Assembly: GCA_018882825.1 (NCBI GenBank)
Contig: VERC01000027.1
Coordinates: 1-14,613, forward strand
DNA length: 14,613 nucleotides
Direction of reading: 5' to 3'
Source: Acidimicrobiia bacterium
Lineage (GTDB): Bacteria > Actinomycetota > Acidimicrobiia > Acidimicrobiales > Acidimicrobilacustridaceae
Below the pieces are notes generated by a model. That model searched no databases, was not told the DNA's origin, and saw nothing but the letters and a program-made list of their open reading frames with translations. Position 1 is the stretch's first letter; the number at the start of each line of letters is the position of its first letter. Shown in pieces: positions 1-6,246 of this stretch. The translations under genes and the position numbers were made by a program.

Positions 1-996
1 GCGGCGTTGCCCGACCCCACCTACACGGCCGAGTTCGTCGACGGCGCCCGGGCGGTCATCGCCACCGAACTGGCGCCGCGGCTGTTGGCCGCGGACGGTC
101 CGGCGTCGGCCACCGATCTCGACACGATCCTCGCCGATGTGGCCGGCCACCACATGGCCCGGGCCACACTCGAACTGGCCCTGCTCGACGCCGAGTGTCG
201 TCGCCGCCAGCAACCGCTGGTCGATCGACTGACCCCGACACCTCCGGGCCCGCGCGCCGCGGTGCCCGCCGGGGTGGCACTGGGCCTGCACGAGTCGCCG
301 GAGGCATTGGCCGAGGAGGTGCGCTCCCGGGTGGCCGAGGGTTACCGACGACTCAAGCTCAAGATCGCGCCCGGTCGCGATGTCGAGTTCGTGGACGCGG
401 CCCGACGGAGCGCCGGACCCGATGTCGTGCTGCTGGCCGACGCCAACGGCGCCTACCGGTGGGACACCGCTCCCGGCGCGCCCGACGATGCCCGCATCCT
501 CGTGGCCATGGACGAGTTCGGTCTGGCCGCCATCGAACAACCGCTGCCCGCCGACGACCTGCTCGATTCGGCCGAACTGGCGAGACGGATGCACACACCC
601 ATCGCCCTCGACGAGTCGCTCACCTCGCGCACCGCGGTGCGCCAGGCGCTCGATCTGGGTGCTGCGTCGGTGGTCTGCGTCAAGGCACCGATGCTGGGCT
701 CGTGGCTCGACGCTGCCGCCGTGCTCGACACGTGCGCCGGACTCGGCATCGATGCCTATGTGGGCGGGATGCTCGATGGCGGGATCGGGCGGGCGGCGAC
801 GATCGCGCTGGCCGCCCATCCGGGCGCCACCATCGCCGGCGACGTCTCGGCCACGGCCCGGTTCTTCACCGATGACGTGTGCGGACCGGTCGAGGTGCAC
901 GAGGGCGCGGTCGCCGTGCCCACCACCTTCGGGGTCGAGGTCGACCACGATGCCGTGGAGCGCTGCACGATCCGACTCGACACGATCCGTCGGTGA
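1..996 (+). CDS. menC: Enolase-superfamily protein, o-succinylbenzoate synthase / N-succinylamino acid racemase type (5' end missing)
   Basis: The frame is open from the first base, so the true start lies upstream; about 331 codons are present and perhaps 40-50 N-terminal residues of the capping domain are missing. The enolase-superfamily barrel residues are all visible: K-L-K (nt 355-363, catalytic lysine), D of DANGAY (439-441), E of IEQPL (535-537), D of LDES (610-612) and the second catalytic lysine in CVKAP (682-684). The C-terminal block GGMLDGGIGRA followed by GDVSATARFF matches the OSBS/NSAR branch closely. OSBS dehydrates SHCHC to o-succinylbenzoate in menaquinone synthesis; close relatives racemise N-acyl amino acids. 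No other men gene is in the window, whereas a D-aminoacylase homologue lies 0.85 kb away, so racemase activity is a live alternative. It is probably a cytosolic Mg-dependent enzyme. Family assignment is firm; the symbol and the precise reaction are not. Confidence 0.85.
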   Translation, partial: AALPDPTYTAEFVDGARAVIATELAPRLLAADGPASATDLDTILADVAGHHMARATLELALLDAECRRRQQPLVDRLTPTPPGPRAAVPAGVALGLHESPEALAEEVRSRVAEGYRRLKLKIAPGRDVEFVDAARRSAGPDVVLLADANGAYRWDTAPGAPDDARILVAMDEFGLAAIEQPLPADDLLDSAELARRMHTPIALDESLTSRTAVRQALDLGAASVVCVKAPMLGSWLDAAAVLDTCAGLGIDAYVGGMLDGGIGRAATIALAAHPGATIAGDVSATARFFTDDVCGPVEVHEGAVAVPTTFGVEVDHDAVERCTIRLDTIRR

Positions 997-1010
997 TCGG
1001 CACCCCCGCC

Positions 1011-1016
1011 TAGTGT
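1011..1016 (+). promoter_or_regulatory. -10 box of a probable leaderless promoter for the SDR gene
   Basis: TAGTGT stands 7 nt before the ATG at 1024, in the 27-nt gap after the preceding stop. That spacing would put the transcript start at or next to the ATG, as in leaderless actinobacterial mRNAs. There is no Shine-Dalgarno sequence in the gap and no convincing -35. It fits the TAGNNT pattern seen at three other starts in the window. Confidence 0.5.
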
Positions 1017-1023
1017 CGGCGCC

Positions 1024-1812
1024 ATGAGCATCCTCGATCGTTTCCGTGTCGACGACAAGGTCGCCGTGGTGACCGGAGCCGGGCGCGGCATCGGCGCAGC
1101 ATCGGCCATCGCCCTGGCCGAGGCCGGGGCCGACGTCGCCCTCACCGCTCGCAGCGCCGACCAACTCGAGGAGGTGGCCACCACCATCCGCGGGTTGGGA
1201 CGTCGGGCCTTCGTGTACCCGGGCGACGTGAACGACCTCGACATGCTGCCGGCGTTCGTCGAGGCCACCGTGGCCGAACTCGGTCGGATCGACATCGTGG
1301 TGAACAACGCCGGTGGATCGCCGCCGGCCGCCGTCACCGACATCACCGCCAAGTCGTTCGAGGCGGCCTTCCACTTCAACGTGACCACCGCCCTCGTGCT
1401 CACCCAGGCCTGCATCCCGCAACTGGTGGCCAACCGGGGCAACGTCGTCAACATCTCGTCGATGGCCGGCCGCACGGCGGCCCGGGCCCTCACGCAGTAC
1501 GGCGTGGCCAAGGCGGCGCTGAGCCACCTCACGCGGTACCTGGCCACCGATCTCAATCCCAAGGTGCGGGTCAACGCCATCGCCGTGGGTTCGACCGCCA
1601 CCAGCGCGTTGGAGACGGTGCTGACCATGCCCGAGATCCGCGATGCCATGATCGCAGCGACGCCCCTGCGCTTCATCGGTGAACCCGAGGACATCGCCGC
1701 CGGTGTGCTGTACCTCGCGTCACCGGCGGCGCGCTACGTGACGGGCAAGGTGTTCGAGATCGACGGCGGCACCGAGTCCTCGACGCTCGACATCCCCATC
1801 CCCGACTTCTGA
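1024..1812 (+). CDS. Short-chain dehydrogenase/reductase (classical SDR, FabG-like)
   Basis: A 262-residue NAD(P)-dependent oxidoreductase of the classical SDR family. The nucleotide-binding motif TGAGRGIG is at 17-24, NNAG at 94-97, and the catalytic tetrad is N119, S146, Y159 and K163 (the last two in YGVAK). The VNAIAVGS segment (183-190) has valine where most classical SDRs have proline (VNxIxPG). The C-terminus ends in an acidic-hydrophobic tail after the usual GGxE block. Such enzymes interconvert a secondary alcohol and a ketone; the substrate cannot be read from sequence. The gene follows the MenC-like gene by 27 nt on the same strand, but a TAGTGT box in that gap suggests its own leaderless start at this ATG. 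It converges with the deacylase gene. Family is certain; a role in hydroxyacyl or hydroxysteroid oxidation is only a guess. Confidence 0.93.
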   Translation: MSILDRFRVDDKVAVVTGAGRGIGAASAIALAEAGADVALTARSADQLEEVATTIRGLGRRAFVYPGDVNDLDMLPAFVEATVAELGRIDIVVNNAGGSPPAAVTDITAKSFEAAFHFNVTTALVLTQACIPQLVANRGNVVNISSMAGRTAARALTQYGVAKAALSHLTRYLATDLNPKVRVNAIAVGSTATSALETVLTMPEIRDAMIAATPLRFIGEPEDIAAGVLYLASPAARYVTGKVFEIDGGTESSTLDIPIPDF

Positions 1813-1819
1813 GGCGGAT

Positions 1820-1831
1820 CGGGCGCGCCCG
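1820..1831. terminator. Possible weak hairpin between convergent genes
   Basis: CGGGCGCGCCCG is a perfect 12-bp palindrome in the 37-bp gap between the convergent SDR and deacylase genes, followed by a second short palindrome (GGCGGCCGCC, 1839-1848). As a hairpin it gives only a 4-bp stem with a 4-nt loop, and there is no T-run, so a terminator role is weakly supported. Confidence 0.2.
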
Positions 1832-1849
1832 CGTCTCGGCGGCCGCCGC

Positions 1850-3568
1850 TCAGACCGTCACCGTGTCGGTGTCACGACCGGACCGGATGGTGCGCCCCGG
1901 CGTGTCCCCGGTGACGGAGCCGTCGCGCACGATCTCGACACCGTTGACGATGGTGGCCGCCACACCCGTGGCCTCGGAATAGAGGCGCCACCCACCGGCG
2001 GGCAGGTCGGCCCGCGGCTCGATGGTGCCCGGACCGATGGTGTCGGGATCGAACACGCAGAGATCGGCGATCCACCCCTCGGTCACGCGTCCCCGGTCGC
2101 GCAGACCGTAGAAGCGGGCCGGCGCGTCGGTGAACAGTTGCACCGCGCGCTCCAACGACATGAGGCGGCGGGTCCGCACCGCTTCGGCCAGGAACGATGT
2201 GTGACAGGCGAACGTCTTCATCATGTCGAGGTGGGCACCGGCATCGGAGCCGCCGGCGATCACCCGAGGATCGGTGTCGAGGATGCGCACCCGCTCGGCC
2301 CAGGCGTCGTCGTCAGCGCCGATCACCGGGGGTTCGAGCCCGGTCTGGAGGTCGTCGGCCACCACGATGTCGAACAGGGCATCGATGTCGGACTGGCCCC
2401 GCTCGGCGGCGACGTCGTCGATGGTGCGTCCGACCAGTGCCCGCACCTCGGGGGTCTGCGCATCGATGATGCGGAAACGACCGAACTTCGACAACGTGTG
2501 CGTCTCGGGCAGGGCCGACAATGACTGGGCGATCAGCGCGCGGTTGGCAGCGTCGGCGAACGCGGCGCGCCGCTCGGCGTGGGGCAGGTGGATGAACTCC
2601 TTGACGCCGGGGAGCATGTCGAGCACGAAACCGGAAGCGAAGCACAACCGCATGCGCATCGGTTCGGGCAGGCACAGACCCACCACCCGACCACCGCGGG
2701 CGGCGGCCACGTCGGAGGCCGACAGCTTGTTCTCCCGTCCGGTCCGGGCCGCCGGGTCCGAGTTGACGACCATCACATTCCAGTTGAGCGGTCGATTCGC
2801 GGCCGCACTCATGTCGGCCATCAGTTCCATCTCGGCCTCGGTGAAGGTGGCGCCGGCCGACGAGATGAACTCGAGCGTGGTCCCCGCATGCGCGCCCGCC
2901 GCCGTGGCCAGGCGCAGGAACTCGTCGCGGGTGGCGAAACGCGACGGCACCGGGCTGCCCCGGTGATCGCTGTGACTGTTCGACGCCGTGCTGGAGAACC
3001 CGATCCCACCGGCGACGATGCTCTCGTGCAGCAGCGCCACCATGGCGTCGAGCTGCGCGGCCGCGGCCTCGTGTCCGACCGCGTCCTCACCCATCACGAC
3101 GCGCCGCAGGGCGCTGTGACCGACGAGGAATCCGGCGTTGACGGCCAGGTTGCCCTCCAGCCGATCGAGCCAGGAGCCGAACCCGTCCCAGGCCAGATCG
3201 AGACCGGCCTCCAGCGAGGCCACCGGCATTCCCTCGACCCGGGCCAGCATGGGGATGAGGTACTCGGCCGCGCCCGGCGTGACCGGGGCGATCGAGAAGC
3301 CGCAGTTCCCGCCGAACACCGAGGTGACGCCGTGCAGCGACGACGGTGTGGCGGCCGGGTCCCACATGAGTTGCGGGTCGTAGTGCGTGTGCAGATCGAC
3401 GAAGCCGGGAGCGACGACGCGTCCGTCGGCGTCGATGACCTTGGCCGCCGGTTCGTCCACGCTGCCGATGACGACGATGCGACCGTCACGGATACCCACA
3501 TCGGCGCGCACCCCGGGCGCACCGGTGCCGTCGACGACGGTGCCACCCTTGATCACCAGATCGAGCAT
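1850..3568 (-). CDS. N-acyl-D-amino-acid deacylase family amidohydrolase
   Basis: A 572-residue metal-dependent amidohydrolase-superfamily protein related to D-aminoacylases. It has the N-terminal beta-sandwich (VIKGGTVVDGTG, 6-17), then the metal motif H60-T-H62 in DLHTHYDP. GGNCGFS follows, with the family cysteine C89 that bridges or ligates zinc in D-aminoacylase. GH151 lies in VGHSALR and the barrel-end aspartate D442 in AGGSDAGAH. The C-terminal strand returns at ADLCVFDPDT. The family hydrolyses the amide of N-acyl-D-amino acids or related substrates. Many actinobacterial members of this longer subgroup have no tested substrate. The ATG is supported by a strong GGGGGAGGG ribosome site 5 nt upstream. 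It lies 66 bp downstream of the lipoprotein gene on the same strand. Family call is strong; substrate is unknown. Confidence 0.92.
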   Translation of the reverse strand: MLDLVIKGGTVVDGTGAPGVRADVGIRDGRIVVIGSVDEPAAKVIDADGRVVAPGFVDLHTHYDPQLMWDPAATPSSLHGVTSVFGGNCGFSIAPVTPGAAEYLIPMLARVEGMPVASLEAGLDLAWDGFGSWLDRLEGNLAVNAGFLVGHSALRRVVMGEDAVGHEAAAAQLDAMVALLHESIVAGGIGFSSTASNSHSDHRGSPVPSRFATRDEFLRLATAAGAHAGTTLEFISSAGATFTEAEMELMADMSAAANRPLNWNVMVVNSDPAARTGRENKLSASDVAAARGGRVVGLCLPEPMRMRLCFASGFVLDMLPGVKEFIHLPHAERRAAFADAANRALIAQSLSALPETHTLSKFGRFRIIDAQTPEVRALVGRTIDDVAAERGQSDIDALFDIVVADDLQTGLEPPVIGADDDAWAERVRILDTDPRVIAGGSDAGAHLDMMKTFACHTSFLAEAVRTRRLMSLERAVQLFTDAPARFYGLRDRGRVTEGWIADLCVFDPDTIGPGTIEPRADLPAGGWRLYSEATGVAATIVNGVEIVRDGSVTGDTPGRTIRSGRDTDTVTV

Positions 3569-3573
3569 CGGAT

Positions 3574-3582
3574 CCCTCCCCC
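3574..3582 (-). promoter_or_regulatory. Strong ribosome binding site of the deacylase gene
   Basis: On the minus strand this reads GGGGGAGGG, 5 nt before the ATG at 3568. It is one of few clear Shine-Dalgarno sites here and fixes the start. It implies a leadered transcript, unlike several neighbours. Confidence 0.7.
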
Positions 3583-3602
3583 GTTCACGACCGGCCGTTC
3601 AC
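3581..3602. repeat. Direct repeat CCGTTCAC x2
   Basis: CCGTTCAC occurs at 3581-3588 and 3595-3602, 14 bp apart, between the lipoprotein stop and the deacylase ribosome site. The flanking bases (ACGACCGG versus CGACCG) are also alike. It could be a regulator's tandem half-sites or chance in GC-rich sequence. Confidence 0.3.
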
Positions 3603-3623
3603 CGACCGACGCACCATCCTGCC

Positions 3624-3635
3624 ACCGACGTCGGT
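3624..3635. promoter_or_regulatory. 12-bp perfect palindrome, possible operator
   Basis: ACCGACGTCGGT is perfectly palindromic with no loop, and its last base is part of the lipoprotein stop codon. Lacking a loop and a T-run, it suits a dimeric repressor better than a terminator. It sits about 55 bp upstream of the deacylase ATG. Function is unproven. Confidence 0.25.
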
Positions 3636-4360
3636 CAGACCCAGCCCCGCTCCTCGACGACGGCGGCGGCCGCCATCGGAGAGGGCGCGTAGGCGATGCG
3701 GGAGGCCCAGGCCGCCCCGGCTTCGGCCACGGCGAGGACCGCGGCGGCCTGTTCGGCGTCGACGGCGGCGGCGATGGTTCCCGGCGGCGCACCGGAGCCG
3801 ACCACGAGCAGTCGGGTGTTCCGCGTACCGGCGAGCACGTCGAACGCCACCGCCATCGTCCGTTGGCGCAACAGGCGCGCCGCCAGCACGGCCCGGGCGC
3901 AGTCGGTGACCATCGACGAGGCGGACGGTGACGGGCCCGACTGGATCGTCATGGGCTGACACAGGTCCATGTCGCGATCGTCGGTGGGTGGCACCAGATC
4001 GGCGCCCAGCGAGACCAGCACGATGCTGGGTGCATCGGCGACGGTGGCGACGAGGAGTGCGTGGTTGGCGCCCTCGGCCGGCACGGCGGGATCGCGCAGG
4101 TTCAACCAGGTGATCGCCGCCGAACGGGCCATGCTGCGATCGACGATGTCGGTCGTGCCGAACGCCGCAGCCACCGAGGCGGCCGCGGCGCTCGCCGTGC
4201 CGTCGCCCAGCACTTGCACCGATGGCGCACCCGGTGCGGTGGTGGAGTCGGTGGTCGACGGTGTCGACGGTGTCGACGAGGGCGACGCACCACACGCGCC
4301 GAGGATCACGCTCGACGCGAGAACGACGGCGAGGACGGGAACGAGACGAGCGCGACGCAC
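3635..4360 (-). CDS. Lipoprotein with a possible degenerate SGNH-hydrolase-like domain
   Basis: A 241-residue predicted lipoprotein. The GTG start gives MRRARL, a hydrophobic stretch (7-20) and a lipobox L-G-A-C with lipidation at C23. A Ser/Thr/Pro linker (24-46), encoded partly by a 9-bp tandem repeat, follows. The mature domain begins VQVLGDGTA (48-56) and later has LVSLGADL (115-122). These sit where SGNH hydrolases have their GDS and GxND blocks, but the nucleophile serine would be glycine (G54) and no terminal DxxH is seen. It would then be a non-catalytic surface protein. C134 and C154 could pair. I know no named family that fits. The start is chosen because a TAGCGT box lies 8 nt upstream and the signal peptide begins here; the reading frame runs on further upstream only through implausible sequence. 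It is cotranscribable with the deacylase. Confidence 0.8.
   Translation of the reverse strand: MRRARLVPVLAVVLASSVILGACGASPSSTPSTPSTTDSTTAPGAPSVQVLGDGTASAAAASVAAAFGTTDIVDRSMARSAAITWLNLRDPAVPAEGANHALLVATVADAPSIVLVSLGADLVPPTDDRDMDLCQPMTIQSGPSPSASSMVTDCARAVLAARLLRQRTMAVAFDVLAGTRNTRLLVVGSGAPPGTIAAAVDAEQAAAVLAVAEAGAAWASRIAYAPSPMAAAAVVEERGWV
4254..4280. repeat. 9-bp tandem repeat in the lipoprotein linker
   Basis: GTCGACGGT is repeated at 4254-4262 and 4263-4271, with a third imperfect copy at 4272-4280. On the minus strand it encodes the repeated Thr-Pro-Ser linker just after the lipidated cysteine. It is in frame, so copy-number change would only alter linker length. Confidence 0.75.
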
Positions 4361-4368
4361 GGAAGTCG

Positions 4369-4374
4369 ACGCTA
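4369..4374 (-). promoter_or_regulatory. -10 box of a probable leaderless promoter for the lipoprotein gene
   Basis: The minus strand reads TAGCGT, 8 nt before the GTG at 4360. No Shine-Dalgarno sequence is present. A 17-nt spacer would place the -35 at about 4392-4397, the same few bases used by the opposite promoter; no TTGACA-like match is seen there. Confidence 0.45.
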
Positions 4375-4415
4375 CCCGTGGGTCGAGCTCGTACGGCCGG
4401 CACCCCGACCGACCG

Positions 4416-4421
4416 TAGAAT
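4416..4421 (+). promoter_or_regulatory. -10 box of a probable leaderless promoter for the first thioesterase-like gene
   Basis: TAGAAT, a close match to the TANNNT consensus, lies 8 nt before the GTG at 4430. There is no ribosome site between. It argues for GTG 4430 as the start rather than any longer reading through the divergent promoter region. Confidence 0.5.
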
Positions 4422-4429
4422 CCTCGGTC

Positions 4430-5272
4430 GTGGGGGAGACGAACGACGACGGACCGACGTACGCGGCACCGCGTCACCTCATGCACCTGCTGGGGATCAT
4501 CGTCGATCAGGACGTCGACGGGGACGTGCGCGGCACCATCACCGTCACTCCACACCTGCTCGGAGCCGATGGGAACCCCCGACTGGCCGTGGTGGCCATG
4601 CTCATCGATGCGCTCGGCGGCCTGCGCTCCATCACCGCCGCTGATCCCGACTGGGCCTTCACCGCCGACATGTCGGTGCATCTCGGTGCCAGCGGACCGA
4701 TGAACCACCTGCGGGCCGATCTCCACGTGCGGCGACGGGGCCGGCGCACGCTGGTCATCGAGGTCGAGTTGGTGGCTGACGACGAACGACCGGCCGGACG
4801 CGCCATCCTCACCTTCGCCGTCGTCCCCCGACCCGAGCACCTGGCCGGACTCGATGTCCGGACCGAGCCGGGACGACGCGCGATGGGCGAGACCGACGAG
4901 ATCCTCGACGTGGACTGGCTGACCGAGGTGGGCGCCACCGTCACGGCGCCGGGCGTCGTCGTCGTCGACACCCGGCGCGAGGTGCAGAACACCGTGGGTG
5001 CCCTGCACGGCGCCATGCACGCCGCGCTGGTCGACGAGGCCTCGGTCACGCTCGGCCAGTCGCTGCTGGGCGGATCGTGCGCCGTCACCGATCTGCACCT
5101 CGCCTATCTGGATCTGGCCCGGTCCAGTCCACTCACGGCGACGGCCACGCCAGTGGGCGCGCCGTCGGTCGGTGACGCGTCGTTCGGTGCCGTCATCGAA
5201 CTGCGCGACGCCGACGGTCGACTGTGCTCCCACTCGACGACGCGGGTGCATCGGGTCGGAGCCGATCGTTGA
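4430..5272 (+). CDS. Double-hotdog thioesterase-like protein (first of a paralogous pair)
   Basis: A 280-residue protein that reads as two hotdog folds in tandem. The N-terminal half (about 12-135) has the hotdog helix VVAMLIDALGG (54-64) and strands around DWAFTADMSVHL. The C-terminal half (about 155-275) has NTVGALHGAMHAALVDEA (187-204), where H193-G-A replaces the HGG motif of PaaI-type thioesterases, and AVTDLHLAYL as the following strand. PaaI-type enzymes hydrolyse acyl- or aryl-CoA thioesters. The first half lacks the HGG signature and is probably structural. The GTG start follows a TAGAAT box by 8 nt. Its TGA overlaps the ATG of the next gene in TGATG, so the two are translationally coupled and may form a heteromer. 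The acyl-CoA ligase downstream supports a CoA-ester role. Substrate unknown. Confidence 0.8.
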   Translation: MGETNDDGPTYAAPRHLMHLLGIIVDQDVDGDVRGTITVTPHLLGADGNPRLAVVAMLIDALGGLRSITAADPDWAFTADMSVHLGASGPMNHLRADLHVRRRGRRTLVIEVELVADDERPAGRAILTFAVVPRPEHLAGLDVRTEPGRRAMGETDEILDVDWLTEVGATVTAPGVVVVDTRREVQNTVGALHGAMHAALVDEASVTLGQSLLGGSCAVTDLHLAYLDLARSSPLTATATPVGAPSVGDASFGAVIELRDADGRLCSHSTTRVHRVGADR

Positions 5273-6144
5273 TGGCCGCGTTCAACTCACCGCGCGAGAT
5301 CGGGGTGGCCCAGTACCTCACCCTCCACATCGAGGAGGTGGGTGACGGCACCGATCCCCTGCCCCGCACCCGGGGCGAGTTCCCGGGCTCGCCCGTGGTG
5401 CTCGATGCCGATGGTCGCCTGGAGACGGGGATGCTGACCGCCGTGGTCGACGGCATCGGCGGTATGACCTCCGGACTGTCCTGCCTCCCCGACTGGATCG
5501 TCACCACCAACCTCGCACTTCGTCGCGCCGACGACAGTCTCGTCGGTCGCCGCGGTACCGGCCCGCTGGTGGTCGACGTGCACGTGCTGCGACGCGGTCG
5601 CTCCTCGGTGGTGACCCGGGGCGACGTGACCAGCGTCGCCGGGGACGCGGTGGCCACGTTCTGGTTGACGTGCGCCGTACTCACCCCCGAAGGTGGGCCA
5701 CCACAGTTCGAGCGCCCGGTGGGTCGACTCGAGCGGGTCGTTCCCGACGATCCGGTCTTCCGCTCATCGCCGGCCGAGTTCTTCGGACTGGAGGCCGGGA
5801 GCCGACCCGGCGAGGTGCTGCTGCACCCCGAACCGCGACTGCGCAATCCGTGGGGGATCCTCCACGGCGGCGCCACGGCGGTGGCTCTCGACACCGCGGC
5901 GCGCGGTCTGATCACGGGCACGAGCGATCCGGCCGCGGCCACCGGTGCGGTCGTCACCGACCTCGTCGTGCACTATCTGAGTCCGGGCCGTGTCGGCCCC
6001 CTCCTGGCCCGGGCCACGGAGGCCGGTCCGGCGCCCACGTCGCCCGCGGGCGATCGACTGGTGCGCGTCGAGGTGCGCGACCGCGGTGCCGACGATCGCG
6101 CCGTGGCCCTGGCCATGACCACGGTGCGCCGGCGCGAGGACTGA
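5272..6144 (+). CDS. Double-hotdog PaaI-type thioesterase-like protein (second of the pair)
   Basis: A 290-residue paralogue of the gene before it. The N-terminal hotdog shows TGMLTAVVDGIGG (52-64) and DWIVTTNLALR (74-84), aligning with VAMLIDALGG and DWAFTADMSV of the upstream protein. The C-terminal hotdog shows NPWGILHGGATAVALDTA (192-209), a proper HGG motif (198-200) with D207 in the helix, and TDLVVHYLSPG (229-239), as in PaaI-family thioesterases. It is therefore the likelier catalytic member. The start is the ATG inside TGATG, sharing one base with the preceding stop; GGAG about 10 nt upstream may assist, though coupling is the simpler explanation. An in-frame ATG at 5224 would add 16 residues inside the upstream gene and is not preferred. 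The gene is 102 nt from the ligase, with a new promoter between, so they need not be one transcript. Confidence 0.83.
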   Translation: MAAFNSPREIGVAQYLTLHIEEVGDGTDPLPRTRGEFPGSPVVLDADGRLETGMLTAVVDGIGGMTSGLSCLPDWIVTTNLALRRADDSLVGRRGTGPLVVDVHVLRRGRSSVVTRGDVTSVAGDAVATFWLTCAVLTPEGGPPQFERPVGRLERVVPDDPVFRSSPAEFFGLEAGSRPGEVLLHPEPRLRNPWGILHGGATAVALDTAARGLITGTSDPAAATGAVVTDLVVHYLSPGRVGPLLARATEAGPAPTSPAGDRLVRVEVRDRGADDRAVALAMTTVRRRED

Positions 6145-6148
6145 AGGT

Positions 6149-6166
6149 ATCGGTTACCGATCGGTA
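6149..6166. promoter_or_regulatory. Overlapping palindromes, candidate TetR-family operator
   Basis: TACCGATCGGTA (6155-6166) is a perfect 12-bp palindrome and ATCGGTTACCGAT (6149-6161) is a second inverted repeat (6+1+6) sharing its middle half-site. This three-half-site layout resembles TetR-type operators that control fatty-acid or CoA genes in Actinobacteria. It ends just before the expected -35 of the ligase promoter. No TetR gene is in the window. Confidence 0.5.
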
Positions 6167-6188
6167 GCCGGGCCCCGTCCCGACCGCC

Positions 6189-6194
6189 TAGCGT
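6189..6194 (+). promoter_or_regulatory. -10 box upstream of the acyl-CoA ligase
   Basis: TAGCGT lies 52 nt before the GTG start. With a start point near 6200 the leader would be about 45 nt and carries a ribosome site. The -35 region is not recognisable, as would suit a regulated promoter. Confidence 0.4.
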
Positions 6195-6230
6195 TCGGCC
6201 ATCACACGACGCCCCGAGTGATCGACGGGC

Positions 6231-6238
6231 GGGAGGGA
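6231..6238 (+). promoter_or_regulatory. Ribosome binding site of the acyl-CoA ligase
   Basis: GGGAGGGA lies 8 nt before GTG 6247 and 14 nt before ATG 6253. The spacing favours the GTG. Confidence 0.6.
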
Positions 6239-6246
6239 GCACAGCG

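Noticed and set aside
756..1694. A 312-codon minus-strand frame over the MenC-like and SDR genes
   Set aside because: It is antisense to two genes with intact catalytic residues and shows low-complexity Ala/Ser/Arg content.
2579..3931. A 450-codon plus-strand frame antisense to the deacylase
   Set aside because: Composition is rich in Arg, Gly, His and Asp with no motifs, typical of shadow frames in GC-rich DNA; the opposite strand encodes a complete amidohydrolase.
4061..4429. N-terminal extension of the first thioesterase-like gene back to an ATG at 4061
   Set aside because: It would run antisense through the lipoprotein signal peptide and the promoter region; the TAGAAT box and the domain start support GTG 4430.
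3635..5251. A 538-codon minus-strand frame covering the lipoprotein and the opposite thioesterase gene
   Set aside because: The signal peptide begins at 4360 and everything upstream is antisense to a well-supported hotdog gene.
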